From the NCBI RefSeq assembly GCF_030540875.1, contig NZ_JAUOEM010000001.1:62001-126000 (forward strand): a DNA stretch of 64,000 nt, in the 5' to 3' direction. Both the position numbers and the translations under genes were made by a program. Below the pieces are notes generated by a model. It was given only the letters and a program-made list of their open reading frames with translations, made no database searches and had not been told where the DNA came from. How positions within the stretch are numbered: the first letter of the stretch is position 1; each line of letters begins with the position of its first letter. Positions 36,221 through 46,238 of this stretch are shown here, one piece after another. This DNA is from Flavivirga amylovorans (GTDB taxonomy: Bacteria > Bacteroidota > Bacteroidia > Flavobacteriales > Flavobacteriaceae).

Positions 36221-38926
36221 ATGAAGAATACATCATTAAGATTTATAATATTAGTATCGTTTTTAACTTCTTTGAATCTTGTAGCACAAGAAAAAAAGAT
36301 ACTCCCTGAATTTTCCAAAGCAGGTTTTTGGGAAGTAGAAAATGCAGGAAGAAAAACTTATAATTTTAATGTTGGTTGGAGGTTTAAAAAGGCTGATATC
36401 AAAGGTGCTCATGAAAAGAATTTTGATGATGCTAAGTGGACTATTGTAAATACACCACACGGATTAGAATATAACGCTAGTGAAGCCAGCGGAAGTGTCA
36501 ACTATCAAGGGCCAGCATGGTATAGAAAACATTTTACCGTAAATGAAAATTTGAAAGGTAAGCTCCTAAAGATTCATTTCGAATCGGTGATGGGAAAATC
36601 TAAAATTTGGTTGAATGGTCATCAAATTGGAGAGCATTATGGCGGATATTTACCTTTTGTAGTAACCCTTAATAAATATCTTGTAGAAGGAGATAATGTC
36701 TTGGCTGTTTGGGCAGACAATAGTGACGATAAGACTTATCCTCCTGGAAAAGAACAAACCAGATTGGATTTCGCCTATTTTGGCGGTATTTACAGAGATG
36801 TGTGGTTGGTAGCGACCAATCAGGTATACATTACCAATCCTAATGAGGTTAATAAAGTAGCAGGTGGTGGTGTTTTTACACATGTTGATGAAGTTTCGCC
36901 TGAAAAAGCAACGCTATCAGTAAAAGTAGATATACAAAACGACTCAGAAACAACAGCAAAGCTTAAGGCGATTTTTAACATAGTAAATCCCGAAGGCGTA
37001 TCCGTAGCCAAATCAGAACAAAACGTTACCGTTAAAAAGGGAAAGTCTTCCATTGTAAAAAACATATTTACAATTGAAAACCCATCTTTATGGACGCCTT
37101 GGTCTCCTGATTTATATAAGGTAGGAGTACTACTTGTCAATACATCAAATCAAAACATAGATGGCGTTGCTATTAAAACAGGTTTACGTAAAATAGAGTT
37201 TAAAGGAGCAGAAGGGTTTTTCTTAAACAATAAACCATACCCAGGAAAATTAATAGGAGCCAATAGACATCAAGATCACGGATATGTGGGGAATGCGATT
37301 CCTAACAGCGGGCAGTGGAGAGATGCAGCTTTGCTAAAAAATGCTGGTTTTGATGTGATTAGAGCGGCTCATTATCCTGCCGATCCTGCTTTTATGGACG
37401 CTTGTGATGCTTTAGGGTTGTTTTATATTGAAGCGACACCCGGATGGCATTTCTTTGATGGGAAAAGTGAAGTATTTGTAAATAGAGTATATAGTGATGT
37501 ACGAAATATGGTAAGACGTATTCGTAATTATGCATCAGTAATTATGTGGGAACCTGTTTTAAACGAAACCAATTATTCTGCTGAGTTTGCAAAAAGTACG
37601 CATGATTTAGTCCATGAAGAATATCCGTATCAGGGAGCGTTTACGGTTTGTGATAATAGGGGAGCAGGACATGAATATTATGATGTGGTGTATGGGCAAG
37701 ATTACAATGCCGATTTTAATAAAGATAAAAGATGTTATTTCACTAGAGAATTCGGTGACAATGTAGATGATTTTAATGCGCAAAATTCGCCTAGTAGGGT
37801 TTTTAGAGGTTGGGGAGAAACACCACAATTGGTTCAGGCCAAAACCTATGCCGATGGAGATTTTGATAAATACACGACTTTAGAAACGATGTATAACATG
37901 CCACCTCAATTTTTAGGAGGTGCTTTATGGTGTGGTTTTGATCATCAGAGAGGGTATAATCCAGATCCTTTTTATGGAGGTGTTGCCGATGTTTTTAGAC
38001 AAACAAAATACTCATACCATATGTTTGCAAGTCAAAAGGATATTTCAGAAACAAATAAACCAATAATTTTTATTGCCAATGAAATGACGCCATTCTCTGG
38101 ATCGGATGTAACCGTTTTTACCAATTGTGAAGAAGTAAGACTTACGGTTTATGATGGGCAAAAAATAATACAAAAAATGGCAAATGTTCCTAAATATGTA
38201 AGGGTTTTAACGCCACATGGACAGCCTAATCGTAGAGAAAAAGTAGGCACAAAAGCCATTCCTCATCCTTATGTTACTTTTAAAGATGTATTTAGTTTTA
38301 GAGAATTAAAAAGTATGCATCGTGGTGGTAAAAAATATGAAGCTACTATTGTAGCAGAAGGGATTGTTGACGGAAAAGTAGTAACAAGTTTTAAACGTGT
38401 TTCGGGAAAACACCCTACTAAAATTAAATTGTCTATAGAAAACAGAAAAACACCACTTGTGGCAGATGGCTCTGACTTTATGGTAGTCACCGCTTCTATG
38501 GTTGATGAAAAAGGAAACATAAAGCGTTTGAATGAAAGTATGATACAATTTGAAATAAGTGGAGAAGCTGCTATTATTGGCGATGCACAGATTCAAGCCA
38601 ATCCAAAGCGATTGAGTTGGGGAACCGCTCCAGTACTCATTCGTTCTACTGTAAACGCAGGTAAAATAAAAGTAAAAGCGTCTCTTTTACATGAAGGTGT
38701 AAACACAGCACTTTCAGGAGAGTTAGTTTTTGAAAGTGTGCCTTCTAAAGATAAATTGATATATTCAGAAATTGGTGTAGAAGCAAATACAAATGCTAAT
38801 GCTTCTATTGAAGAAACTTCAGAAGAAAAATTAAAGAAAAAAGTGATGGAACTTGAAAAAAAAATCATTGAATTGAAGTTAAAAGAGGAAGAAAAAAATC
38901 AATTGGAGTTTGATGAGAATAGATAG
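36221..38926 (+). CDS. GH2-family glycosidase, probable exo-beta-galactosidase (copy 2, coiled-coil tail)
   Basis: This 901-residue paralog of the preceding enzyme has the same domain order. The acid/base is Glu449 (WEPVLNET) and the nucleophile Glu510 (FTREFG). It differs by a C-terminal extension (about 855-901) rich in Lys and Glu ([19 protein letters not shown]) that should form a coiled coil, perhaps for oligomerisation. The DNA encoding this tail was copied together with the next gene, so a frameshifted relic of the tail occurs at 40088-40195. Having both copies suggests they act on differently sulfated or differently linked galactosides. That is an inference. Confidence 0.9.
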   Translation: MKNTSLRFIILVSFLTSLNLVAQEKKILPEFSKAGFWEVENAGRKTYNFNVGWRFKKADIKGAHEKNFDDAKWTIVNTPHGLEYNASEASGSVNYQGPAWYRKHFTVNENLKGKLLKIHFESVMGKSKIWLNGHQIGEHYGGYLPFVVTLNKYLVEGDNVLAVWADNSDDKTYPPGKEQTRLDFAYFGGIYRDVWLVATNQVYITNPNEVNKVAGGGVFTHVDEVSPEKATLSVKVDIQNDSETTAKLKAIFNIVNPEGVSVAKSEQNVTVKKGKSSIVKNIFTIENPSLWTPWSPDLYKVGVLLVNTSNQNIDGVAIKTGLRKIEFKGAEGFFLNNKPYPGKLIGANRHQDHGYVGNAIPNSGQWRDAALLKNAGFDVIRAAHYPADPAFMDACDALGLFYIEATPGWHFFDGKSEVFVNRVYSDVRNMVRRIRNYASVIMWEPVLNETNYSAEFAKSTHDLVHEEYPYQGAFTVCDNRGAGHEYYDVVYGQDYNADFNKDKRCYFTREFGDNVDDFNAQNSPSRVFRGWGETPQLVQAKTYADGDFDKYTTLETMYNMPPQFLGGALWCGFDHQRGYNPDPFYGGVADVFRQTKYSYHMFASQKDISETNKPIIFIANEMTPFSGSDVTVFTNCEEVRLTVYDGQKIIQKMANVPKYVRVLTPHGQPNRREKVGTKAIPHPYVTFKDVFSFRELKSMHRGGKKYEATIVAEGIVDGKVVTSFKRVSGKHPTKIKLSIENRKTPLVADGSDFMVVTASMVDEKGNIKRLNESMIQFEISGEAAIIGDAQIQANPKRLSWGTAPVLIRSTVNAGKIKVKASLLHEGVNTALSGELVFESVPSKDKLIYSEIGVEANTNANASIEETSEEKLKKKVMELEKKIIELKLKEEEKNQLEFDENR

Positions 38927-40056
38927 TACAATCAATATAAATATTATGAGTAGTATTAAATATGTAGCAGGATTATTAAGCATTCTTCTTCTTCTTTTTT
39001 CTTGTCATCAAAAAGAAGAACCTATAAGAGCTTTTTCTTTAGATGTAAACTGGAAAATTAAATCAGATAAAAAACAAGGTGATAATAACTTTGCACCTCT
39101 AGGCGCTTGGGGAGATTTAGATGCTCAGGAACACGTATCTTGGTGTAAAGATTTAGGCGTTAATGTAATTCAGTCTTTTGCAGTTTCATGCAACGGATAT
39201 GCATGGTATAAAGGAGGTAAAACAGTACCAGAGCAACCAGGGTTAAAAACTGATTTTTTAACGGATTTGGTGAAGTTAGGCCGCAAAGAAAATATGAAAA
39301 TATTCGGGTATTTTTGTATTGGTTCTAATACCAAATGGGGCTTAGACCATCCAGAATTAAGTTATGAAACACCATCTAAAGCTCATATTCCCTTAACCAA
39401 AGCATATAACGATTATTTAAGTGCATCTATCAAAGAAGCATTGACTATTACCGATATGGACGGCTTTATGGTAGATTGGTTATGGAACCCAAAAAGAGGG
39501 CCTGTAAGATGGCTACCATGTGAACAAGAAATGTTTTTGGAATTGATGGGAGAACCATTCCCAGGGAGAGGAAATATATCTAAGGCAATAGAATTAGAAT
39601 TCAGAAGAAAAGCCATTTCTAGATGTTGGAAAACCATACACGATACTGCAAAATCTGTAAAACCAGAATGTATTATCTGGCTGTCTTGTTCAGATTTAAA
39701 GCATCCAGATATTGTAAACTCTGATGTGTTTAAGCAAGTAGATTGGTTGCAAAATGAGGCTGGAGACAAAGAATCTATTGATTATGTGAAAACACAGATA
39801 GGAGATCATACTAGGTTAATAACAACTTTTAGTGCTAATTTTTTCAAAAGAAATAATTTGAAAGCAGAAGACGTAGCAGCGTATGCATTAAAGGAAAATA
39901 TTGGTTTGTTTACTTATGTAACACCTAAAGCCTATGATTTTGCATTTCCGCCAGTAAAAGATTATTTATCTAAACCACTAGATTCATTTGAAGATATAGA
40001 TGAAAGAAATATAGCTTTTTTAGCCAGGTTATTTAATAACATGGACACAAAGTAAT
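38815..40056 (+). repeat. Tandem duplication unit, copy 1
   Basis: About 1.25 kb, from the last codons of the GH2 gene through the TIM-barrel lipoprotein gene, is repeated in direct orientation at 40085-41332 with near identity in the coding part. Similarity begins near TCAGAAGAAAAATTAAAG and ends at the stop codon. Confidence 0.85.
38946..40055 (+). CDS. TIM-barrel lipoprotein, putative glycoside hydrolase of unassigned family (copy 1)
   Basis: This protein of about 369 residues starts best at ATG 38946, giving [20 protein letters not shown], a lipoprotein signal. An in-frame ATG at 38913, overlapping the GH2 end, is less likely. The sequence reads as a (beta/alpha)8 barrel with strand-end motifs typical of clan-A-like or GHL6/fucosidase-like hydrolases: [52 protein letters not shown] and [12 protein letters not shown]. 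Asp in GFMVDW is the natural catalytic candidate, with Glu in the following [13 protein letters not shown] possible. I cannot assign a CAZy family. Its place among galactan enzymes supports a glycosidase role. Copy 2 follows at 40228. Confidence 0.75.
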   Translation: MSSIKYVAGLLSILLLLFSCHQKEEPIRAFSLDVNWKIKSDKKQGDNNFAPLGAWGDLDAQEHVSWCKDLGVNVIQSFAVSCNGYAWYKGGKTVPEQPGLKTDFLTDLVKLGRKENMKIFGYFCIGSNTKWGLDHPELSYETPSKAHIPLTKAYNDYLSASIKEALTITDMDGFMVDWLWNPKRGPVRWLPCEQEMFLELMGEPFPGRGNISKAIELEFRRKAISRCWKTIHDTAKSVKPECIIWLSCSDLKHPDIVNSDVFKQVDWLQNEAGDKESIDYVKTQIGDHTRLITTFSANFFKRNNLKAEDVAAYALKENIGLFTYVTPKAYDFAFPPVKDYLSKPLDSFEDIDERNIAFLARLFNNMDTK

Positions 40057-40087
40057 GTTCTTTGTAGATGATTTGAGTTTAAAAAAC

Positions 40088-40195
40088 ATCAGAAGAAAAA
40101 TTAAAGAAAAAAGTGATAGAACTTGAAAAAAAATCATTGAATTGAAGTTAAAAAAGGAAGAAAAAAGTCAATTAGAATTTGATGTAAACAGATAA
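40088..40195 (+). pseudogene. Relic of the GH2 coiled-coil tail carried by the tandem duplication
   Basis: The sequence copies the end of the gene at 36221 (encoding [15 protein letters not shown] onward to the stop). One A is missing from an A9 tract (A8 here), which breaks the frame. It has no start and no function as a gene. It marks the left end of the duplicated DNA. Confidence 0.85.
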
Positions 40196-40227
40196 TGAAA
40201 TCAATATAAATGGTAAAAGTAAATGTT

Positions 40228-41331
40228 ATGAGTAGTATTAAATACGTATTAGGATTATTAAGCATTCTTCTTCTTTCTTGTCATCAAAAAGAAGAACCTA
40301 TAAGAGCTTTTTGTTTAGATGTAAACTGGAAAATTAAATCAGATAAAAAACAAGGTGATAATAACTTTGCACCTCTGGGCGCTTGGGGAGATTTAGATGC
40401 TCAGGAACACGTATCTTGGTGTAAAGATTTAGGCGTTAATGTAATTCAGTCTTTTGCAGTTTCAAGCAACGGATATGCATGGTATAAAGGAGGTAAAACA
40501 GTACCAGAGCAACCAGGATTAAAAACTGATTTTTTAACAGATTTGGTGAAGTTAGGTCGCAAAGAAAATATGAAAGTATTTGGATATTTTTGTATTGGTT
40601 CTAATACCAAATGGGGCTTAGACCATCCGGAATTAAGTTATGAAACACCATCTAAAGCTCATATTCCCTTGACCAAAGCATATAATGATTATTTAAGTGC
40701 ATCTATCAAAGAAGCATTGACCATTACCGATATGGACGGCTTTATGGTAGATTGGTTGTGGAACCCAAAAGGAGGGTCTGTAAGATGGCTACCATGTGAA
40801 CAAGAAATGTTTTTGGAATTGATGGGAGAACCATTCCCAGGGAGAGAAAATATATCTAAGGCAACAGAATTAGAATTTAGAAGAAAAGCCATTTCTAGAT
40901 GTTGGAAAACCATACACGATACTGCAAAATCTGTAAAACCAGAATGTATTATCTGGCTGTCTTGTTCAGATTTAAAGCACCCAGATATTGTAAACTCTGA
41001 TGTGTTTAAACAAGTAGATTGGTTGCAAAATGAGGCTGGAGACAAAGAATCTATTGATTATGTGAAAACACAGATAGGAGATCATACTAGGTTAATAACA
41101 ACCTTTAGTGCTAATTTTTTCAAAAGAAATAATTTGAAAGCAGAAGACGTAGCAGCGTATGCATTAAAGGAAAATATCGGTTTGTATACCTATGTAACAC
41201 CTAAAGCCTATGATTTTGCATTTCCGCCAGTAAAAGATTATTTATCTAAACCACTAGATACATTTGAAGATATAGATGAAAGAAATATAGCTTTTTTAGC
41301 CAGGTTATTTAATAACATGGACACAAAGTAA
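40228..41331 (+). CDS. TIM-barrel lipoprotein, putative glycoside hydrolase of unassigned family (copy 2)
   Basis: This protein of about 367 residues is nearly identical to the product at 38946. Differences are few, for example a shorter hydrophobic run in the signal (two Leu and one Phe fewer), CNGY to SNGY, NPKRGP to NPKGGS, GRGN to GREN and LFTY to LYTY. The start ATG 40228 was chosen by comparison with copy 1; ATG 40210 is in frame six codons earlier. The strand-end motifs [10 protein letters not shown] and [11 protein letters not shown] are intact, so both copies should be active if the family is. The near identity points to recent duplication or gene conversion. Confidence 0.75.
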   Translation: MSSIKYVLGLLSILLLSCHQKEEPIRAFCLDVNWKIKSDKKQGDNNFAPLGAWGDLDAQEHVSWCKDLGVNVIQSFAVSSNGYAWYKGGKTVPEQPGLKTDFLTDLVKLGRKENMKVFGYFCIGSNTKWGLDHPELSYETPSKAHIPLTKAYNDYLSASIKEALTITDMDGFMVDWLWNPKGGSVRWLPCEQEMFLELMGEPFPGRENISKATELEFRRKAISRCWKTIHDTAKSVKPECIIWLSCSDLKHPDIVNSDVFKQVDWLQNEAGDKESIDYVKTQIGDHTRLITTFSANFFKRNNLKAEDVAAYALKENIGLYTYVTPKAYDFAFPPVKDYLSKPLDTFEDIDERNIAFLARLFNNMDTK

Positions 41332-41347
41332 TCTAAAAAAGAACAAA

Positions 41348-42625
41348 ATGAAATTAATTGAGAAGATGAGTCGAGTGTTGTCCATTGTAGTCATTGCTCT
41401 CTTGGTATCTTGTACCCAAACTCAAAAAAAACAAGATCAAAGCACAAAAGGCTTCCCTCAATTTTTACCGGAGGACAAACCTGATATGCCGTTGAGTAAA
41501 GCTGTCGCTAGAAATTTTGATACTTATGATACCCCTCATTTAGAGGATAATGAGCTGTATACACAATTTAAGTACACCGAAATTAAAGGTTTAGATTACA
41601 ATAATTTTGATGGAACCATTACACGTAGAGATCCTTCAAAAGTGATAAAACGCAATGGGAAATATTATGTTTGGTACACCAAAAGGCATACATCTGTGCC
41701 TGTTTTAGGAGTTAAGAAAGCAAACGATACCATTGCTGCTCGAGATTGGGATTTGGCAGAAATATGGTATGCCACTTCTACCGATGGATTTAATTGGAAA
41801 GAAGAAGGTGTAGCGGTTGCTAGACCTGCTAAACCAAATCCAGGTTGGCGCTCTGTAACCACTACTGATATTTTAGAATGGAAAGGAAAGTATTATTTAT
41901 ATTATCAAGCTTTTCAAATAGATCCAGCTGCTAGGGGAGATGATTGTCCTGTAGCGGTGTCTTATGCTGATTCGCCTGATGGTCCTTGGACACCAACACA
42001 TAAAATTGTAATCCCAAATGGAACAAAAGATGAATGGGATGGTTTCTCCATTCACGATCCTTATCCGTTGGTTTATAAAGGCAAAATTTATTTGTATTAC
42101 AAATCTGATTTTGATACCAAAGCCCGTAGAGTACGTATGCAAGGTTTAGCTATTGCAGATAACCCTTTAGGGCCGTTTAAAAAACACCCTTTAAACCCTG
42201 TGTTGAATTCAGGGCACGAAACAACAATGTTTCCTTTTAAAGATGGGATTGCAGCTTTGGTTACCAGAAATGGAAATGAACATTTTACCATTCAATATGC
42301 ACCAGATGGGGTGAATTTTGAAGTAAAATCTATTGTAGAGATGATGCCATATGCACCATCGCCATATATTCCAAACACTTTTGCAGATGATGGTAACGGA
42401 AGAGGAATTACATGGGGAATCTGTCACAATATAAAAGCAGCAGCTGGAAAGGGAAGGTGTTCTATATTGATGCGTTTTGATTGCGATTTGAGTTTAGACG
42501 TAAATGATCCTGAGTTTAAAAAACATGAGGTCATTCATAAACCTGATTTTTATTATAGATATGGCTTAAGTAAGGTGCAACGTGAGCGTATAGAAAAAGA
42601 AACATCCACAGATATCAATCAATAA
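41348..42625 (+). CDS. GH117 family alpha-3,6-anhydro-L-galactosidase-like lipoprotein (copy 1)
   Basis: This 425-residue lipoprotein (LLVSC, Cys22) has the five-bladed propeller pattern of GH117: LYTQFKYTEIKGLDYNNFDGT, RRDPSKVI, YYVWYTKRHT, EIWYATSTDGFNW, YYLYYQAF, IHDPYPLVYKGKIYLYYKSD. The expected acidic residues are Asp95 (RRDP) and Asp237 (IHDP), and His290-Glu291 (SGHET) matches the region of the proposed acid. Known members release 3,6-anhydro-L-galactose from the non-reducing end of neoagaro-oligosaccharides. It follows the TIM-barrel genes by 16 bp and precedes the FAD enzyme by 9 bp. Its signal sequence is strikingly like that of the sulfatase at 44655. Confidence 0.92.
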   Translation: MKLIEKMSRVLSIVVIALLVSCTQTQKKQDQSTKGFPQFLPEDKPDMPLSKAVARNFDTYDTPHLEDNELYTQFKYTEIKGLDYNNFDGTITRRDPSKVIKRNGKYYVWYTKRHTSVPVLGVKKANDTIAARDWDLAEIWYATSTDGFNWKEEGVAVARPAKPNPGWRSVTTTDILEWKGKYYLYYQAFQIDPAARGDDCPVAVSYADSPDGPWTPTHKIVIPNGTKDEWDGFSIHDPYPLVYKGKIYLYYKSDFDTKARRVRMQGLAIADNPLGPFKKHPLNPVLNSGHETTMFPFKDGIAALVTRNGNEHFTIQYAPDGVNFEVKSIVEMMPYAPSPYIPNTFADDGNGRGITWGICHNIKAAAGKGRCSILMRFDCDLSLDVNDPEFKKHEVIHKPDFYYRYGLSKVQRERIEKETSTDINQ

Positions 42626-42634
42626 TTAGTACTT

Positions 42635-44569
42635 ATGAAAAGGAGATCATTTTTTAAAAAAGGTGTACAAGGTGCAGTAGCAGCATCTATTATTCCCTTA
42701 TCTGGCTGTTCATCAAATACATCAGGTAACCAAAAGAAGGAAGGTAACCCGGAACAATGGCAAGATTTAGGAAGTGGAAAAAAAGGGAATCCCAATAGAG
42801 ATAAAGAATTACATGTAGATGTATTAATTGCTGGAGGAGGAGTAGCAGGTTGTTGTGCTGCGGTATCTGCTGCACGAAATGGCGCTAAAACTATTTTAGT
42901 ACAAGACAGACCAGTACTTGGTGGTAATGGGTCAAGTGAAATTAGGGTGCATCTTAATGGTGTAACCCATCTTAAAAATGGAAAAGCAGAAAGGGAGACA
43001 GGTGTTGTTGAAGAAATACTCTTGGAAAACCGTTTTCAAAACCCGCAACAATCATGGCATGTTTGGGATCATGTGATATATGATTATGTAGCTTCGACCC
43101 CAAACTTAAAAGTAATGTTGAATACCCAAGCATTACAAGCTAATATGAAAGGCGGAAAGATTGAGTCTGTAGATTGTCTTCAATACAACACAGAAACCAC
43201 TTTTAAAATTTATGCTCAGCAATTTATAGATTGTTCAGGTGATGGTTTAATGGCAGCTACTGCAGGAGCTTTATATAGAACGGGACGAGAAGGAAAAGCA
43301 GAATTTAATGAAAAATACGCGCCAGATGAGCCAGATGGATGGCAAATGGGGTCTACAATTATGTTTAGTACAAAGGATATGGGTAAACCAATGCCTTTTG
43401 AACCGCCACATTATGCCATACCGTTTGATGCTGAAAAAGCAGCTGAAAATGATAGAAAAATTAAGCAATTTACACAAGGTTATTGGTGGATTGAGGTAGG
43501 AAGCGAAAATGATATTATTGCTGAAGCTGATGAAATAAGGCAACGGCTTATGGGGCATCTTTACGGAATCTGGGATTATATCAAAAATTCAGGAAAGCAC
43601 CCAGAGTCAGAAAATTTTGCCTTAGATTGGGTCGCATCAATTCCTGGTCGAAGAGAGTCCAGAAGGTTTATGGGAGATCATATTCTTATTGAAGGTGATT
43701 TATTAAGTTACAGACATTTTGAAGATGCCGTAGGTTATGGTGGATGGTCCTTAGATGAGCATAACCCTGGAGGAATTGAAAATTTATCAGACCCACCAAG
43801 TTTCTTTCATGAAAAATTCACCAAAGTTTACGAAATTCCATTTGGTAGTTTGTATTCAGTAAATATTCCAAATTTATTATTTGCTGGGAGAAATATCAGC
43901 GTAAGTCATATAGCACTATCATCTACTCGATTACAAGGAACTTGTGCAACTATGGGACAAGCTGTGGGAACTGCGGCGGCAATTTGTATTAAAAAAGAAA
44001 TTTCACCAAGAGAATTGAGACAGAATCACATAAATGAGCTACAGGAACAGTTACTAAGAGATGATGCCTATATTCCAAATAGACCTGCAAAAGACTCAAA
44101 CGATTTAGCAAAAAAAGCATCTATGATATTTGCAAGCTCTACAAGTTCGGGAGATGCTAAATTATTAACTAATGGCTATTCTAGAGATGTTCAAGAAAGA
44201 GATGAAATTAATCATTGGCAATCTGTTTCACTTCCTGCAGATGTAATTTTAGAATGGGAAGCGCCTCAAAATATATCTAAAATTGAAATTAAGTGTGATA
44301 CAAATACACTTAAAAATATTATGATGAGGCATACACCGGGCAAGAAAGAAAAGTTTATTGAAACGGTACCACCAGAATTGACCAAATCTTTATATGTAGA
44401 AGCAAGAGTAAACGGAGCGTGGGTTAAAGTAGGGGAAGTAATAAAAAATAGGCGCCGATTAATAAAATTTAGTTTTGATTCGGTAAGAGCAACTGCTGTA
44501 AAAGTGGTGTTAACTGAAACTTATGGAGTTGAAGTAGGAAGGTTGTACGAAGTGAGGTGTTACGCATAA
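42635..44569 (+). CDS. FAD-dependent oxidoreductase, secreted, with twin-Arg-type leader
   Basis: This 644-residue protein begins KRRSFFKKGVQGAVAASIIPLSGC, a leader with RR and a lipobox-like Cys25, which suits export of a folded flavoprotein. The dinucleotide-binding motif is GGGVAGCCAA at about 67-76, and LGGNGSSEIRVHLNG follows, as in the FAD_oxidored group. Later FAD contacts include QFIDCSGDGLMAA and LFAGRNISVSHIALSSTRLQGTCATMGQAVGTAAA. The last 150 residues look like a beta-sandwich (discoidin-like). The reaction is not known. Homologs are often found beside glycosidases, so oxidation of a sugar or an intermediate in oxidative bond cleavage is possible. It lies in the enzyme operon. Confidence 0.85.
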   Translation: MKRRSFFKKGVQGAVAASIIPLSGCSSNTSGNQKKEGNPEQWQDLGSGKKGNPNRDKELHVDVLIAGGGVAGCCAAVSAARNGAKTILVQDRPVLGGNGSSEIRVHLNGVTHLKNGKAERETGVVEEILLENRFQNPQQSWHVWDHVIYDYVASTPNLKVMLNTQALQANMKGGKIESVDCLQYNTETTFKIYAQQFIDCSGDGLMAATAGALYRTGREGKAEFNEKYAPDEPDGWQMGSTIMFSTKDMGKPMPFEPPHYAIPFDAEKAAENDRKIKQFTQGYWWIEVGSENDIIAEADEIRQRLMGHLYGIWDYIKNSGKHPESENFALDWVASIPGRRESRRFMGDHILIEGDLLSYRHFEDAVGYGGWSLDEHNPGGIENLSDPPSFFHEKFTKVYEIPFGSLYSVNIPNLLFAGRNISVSHIALSSTRLQGTCATMGQAVGTAAAICIKKEISPRELRQNHINELQEQLLRDDAYIPNRPAKDSNDLAKKASMIFASSTSSGDAKLLTNGYSRDVQERDEINHWQSVSLPADVILEWEAPQNISKIEIKCDTNTLKNIMMRHTPGKKEKFIETVPPELTKSLYVEARVNGAWVKVGEVIKNRRRLIKFSFDSVRATAVKVVLTETYGVEVGRLYEVRCYA

Positions 44570-44654
44570 GTTTTAGGTGAGGCTTAACTACAGCAAAACG
44601 TGAATATATAAAAATAAAGAAATTTTAAAAGACATTAAAGAATAATAAATAAAG

Positions 44655-46211
44655 ATGAAATTAATTGGAAAGGTAAGTCGAGTAATGTTCATTATAGCTT
44701 GTGCTATTTTGGTTAGTTGTAATTCAAATAAGGGAATTAGCAATAAAAAGGAAGTCGCTAAGGAAACTAAAGACAACAAACAAAAACCGAATGTATTGTT
44801 AATTGCCGTTGATGATGTCAATGATTGGATTGGTGCTTTAGGAGGGCATCCACAGGCTATAACACCTAATCTAGATAAGTTTTGTGACAATGCCATGGTG
44901 TTTAAAAATGCGGTGTGTGCAGCACCTATATGTGGCCCTTCACGATCGGCTATTTTATCAGGTTATATGCCTAATAGAACAGGTGTTTATGGGAATGCTA
45001 CTAACATGATTTATTCTGAAATTGTAAAAAAGAATGCAACATTGCCAGAATATTTTTCTAAACATGGATATCACAGTTTATCAAACGGTAAAATATTTCA
45101 TAAGCACGGTGCAGAATTCGGAACAGATTTTGGGCATTGGGCTTTTGATGAGCATGCTAGAGCAAGAAGGTATACTGATAATAGTGTAAATAGAAATCTT
45201 TCCACAGGTTCAGGAATCATAAAAGGGGTTCGAAAACCAGAATACAAAGGGAAAAGCAAATTAAGATGGGGACCAACCAATTGTGGTTTTGAGGAAATGG
45301 TAGATTATAAAGTAGCCAAATGGGGAGAGCAAAAGTTAGCAGAAGATCGTGATAAACCATTCTTTATGGCTTTAGGGTTAATTAAACCACACTTGTCTTG
45401 GTATGTGCCTCAAGAGTTTTTTGATATGTACGGTTTGGATACTTTAAAAACACCCATTGTGAATATGGATGATTTAAAAGATATCAAAAAACCAAATGGT
45501 AAATTAGTGTTTGAGCCGACTCCAGAATATGAATGGGTAACTAAACATGGTTTAGAAAAAGAAGCAACACAAGCCTATTTGGCTAATATCACATTTGCAG
45601 ATGCTTGTTTGGGGATTATTTTTGATGGACTTGAAAAAAGTGGTAAAGCAGATAATACCATCGTCGTTATTTTTGGAGATCATGGATATCATTTAGGAGA
45701 AAAACAACGCTACTTAAAAAATACGCTTTGGAGCGAAGCAACCAAAACACCTTTTATTGTAAAAATGCCAGGTATGAAAGGACAATTATACAGTGATAGA
45801 ACAGTTGGGTTGATAGATATTTTTCCAACATTAGTAGACCTTTGTGGACTTCCTAAAAAAGAATTAGATGGAACATCAATGGCTGCAGTATTAAAAGATC
45901 CAAACGCCAAATGGGATAGACCAGGAATTACCGTTTCTACAGGTGGTACTTCTGTAATGGGAGAAAAATGGCATTATATAAGTAACCTATCAGGAGCAGA
46001 GGAATTATACGATTTAGAAAACGACCCAATGGAATGGAACAATTTAATTGGAGAAGCAAAGTATAAAGATATTGTAAATGATATGAAAAAATGGGTGCCA
46101 ACCGAACGTGTAAAGGCGGAACGTATCCATTTTAAAAAGCAAAAAAACTATGTAGATGCAGATGCTGATCCTACGATTAAAAAGATGAGGGTTTTAAGTG
46201 AATTGAACTAA
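44655..46211 (+). CDS. S1-family sulfatase lipoprotein (CGPSR)
   Basis: This 518-residue lipoprotein (LVSC, Cys22) has the metal-binding start NVLLIAVDDVNDWIG (Asp53-Asp54) and the formylglycine motif Cys93-Gly-Pro-Ser-Arg97. The downstream motifs GLIKPHLSWYVPQEFFDMY and VIFGDHGYHLGEKQRYLKNTLWSEATKTPF are those of iduronate-2-sulfatase-like S1 enzymes (S1_7-like). The region 60-120 is typical (GHPQAITPNLDKF, SGYMPNRTGVYGN). A formylglycine-generating enzyme is needed but is not in this window. It stands between the FAD enzyme and the second GH117. Substrate: a sulfated galactan position, not determinable here. Confidence 0.93.
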   Translation: MKLIGKVSRVMFIIACAILVSCNSNKGISNKKEVAKETKDNKQKPNVLLIAVDDVNDWIGALGGHPQAITPNLDKFCDNAMVFKNAVCAAPICGPSRSAILSGYMPNRTGVYGNATNMIYSEIVKKNATLPEYFSKHGYHSLSNGKIFHKHGAEFGTDFGHWAFDEHARARRYTDNSVNRNLSTGSGIIKGVRKPEYKGKSKLRWGPTNCGFEEMVDYKVAKWGEQKLAEDRDKPFFMALGLIKPHLSWYVPQEFFDMYGLDTLKTPIVNMDDLKDIKKPNGKLVFEPTPEYEWVTKHGLEKEATQAYLANITFADACLGIIFDGLEKSGKADNTIVVIFGDHGYHLGEKQRYLKNTLWSEATKTPFIVKMPGMKGQLYSDRTVGLIDIFPTLVDLCGLPKKELDGTSMAAVLKDPNAKWDRPGITVSTGGTSVMGEKWHYISNLSGAEELYDLENDPMEWNNLIGEAKYKDIVNDMKKWVPTERVKAERIHFKKQKNYVDADADPTIKKMRVLSELN

Positions 46212-46238
46212 ATATTTTAAAGCGTTAAAGTAATAAAG

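Larger units (their letters stand above)
40085..41332 (+). repeat. Tandem duplication unit, copy 2
   Basis: This is the second copy of the unit at 38815-40056, offset by about 1.27-1.28 kb. It contains the relic of the GH2 tail followed by a second full TIM-barrel gene. Confidence 0.85.

Noticed and set aside
38910-38945. Upstream in-frame TTG/ATG starts for the first TIM-barrel gene
   Set aside because: They would put 11-12 residues before a perfect lipoprotein signal and overlap the GH2 stop; the tandem copy supports MSSIKYV as the start.
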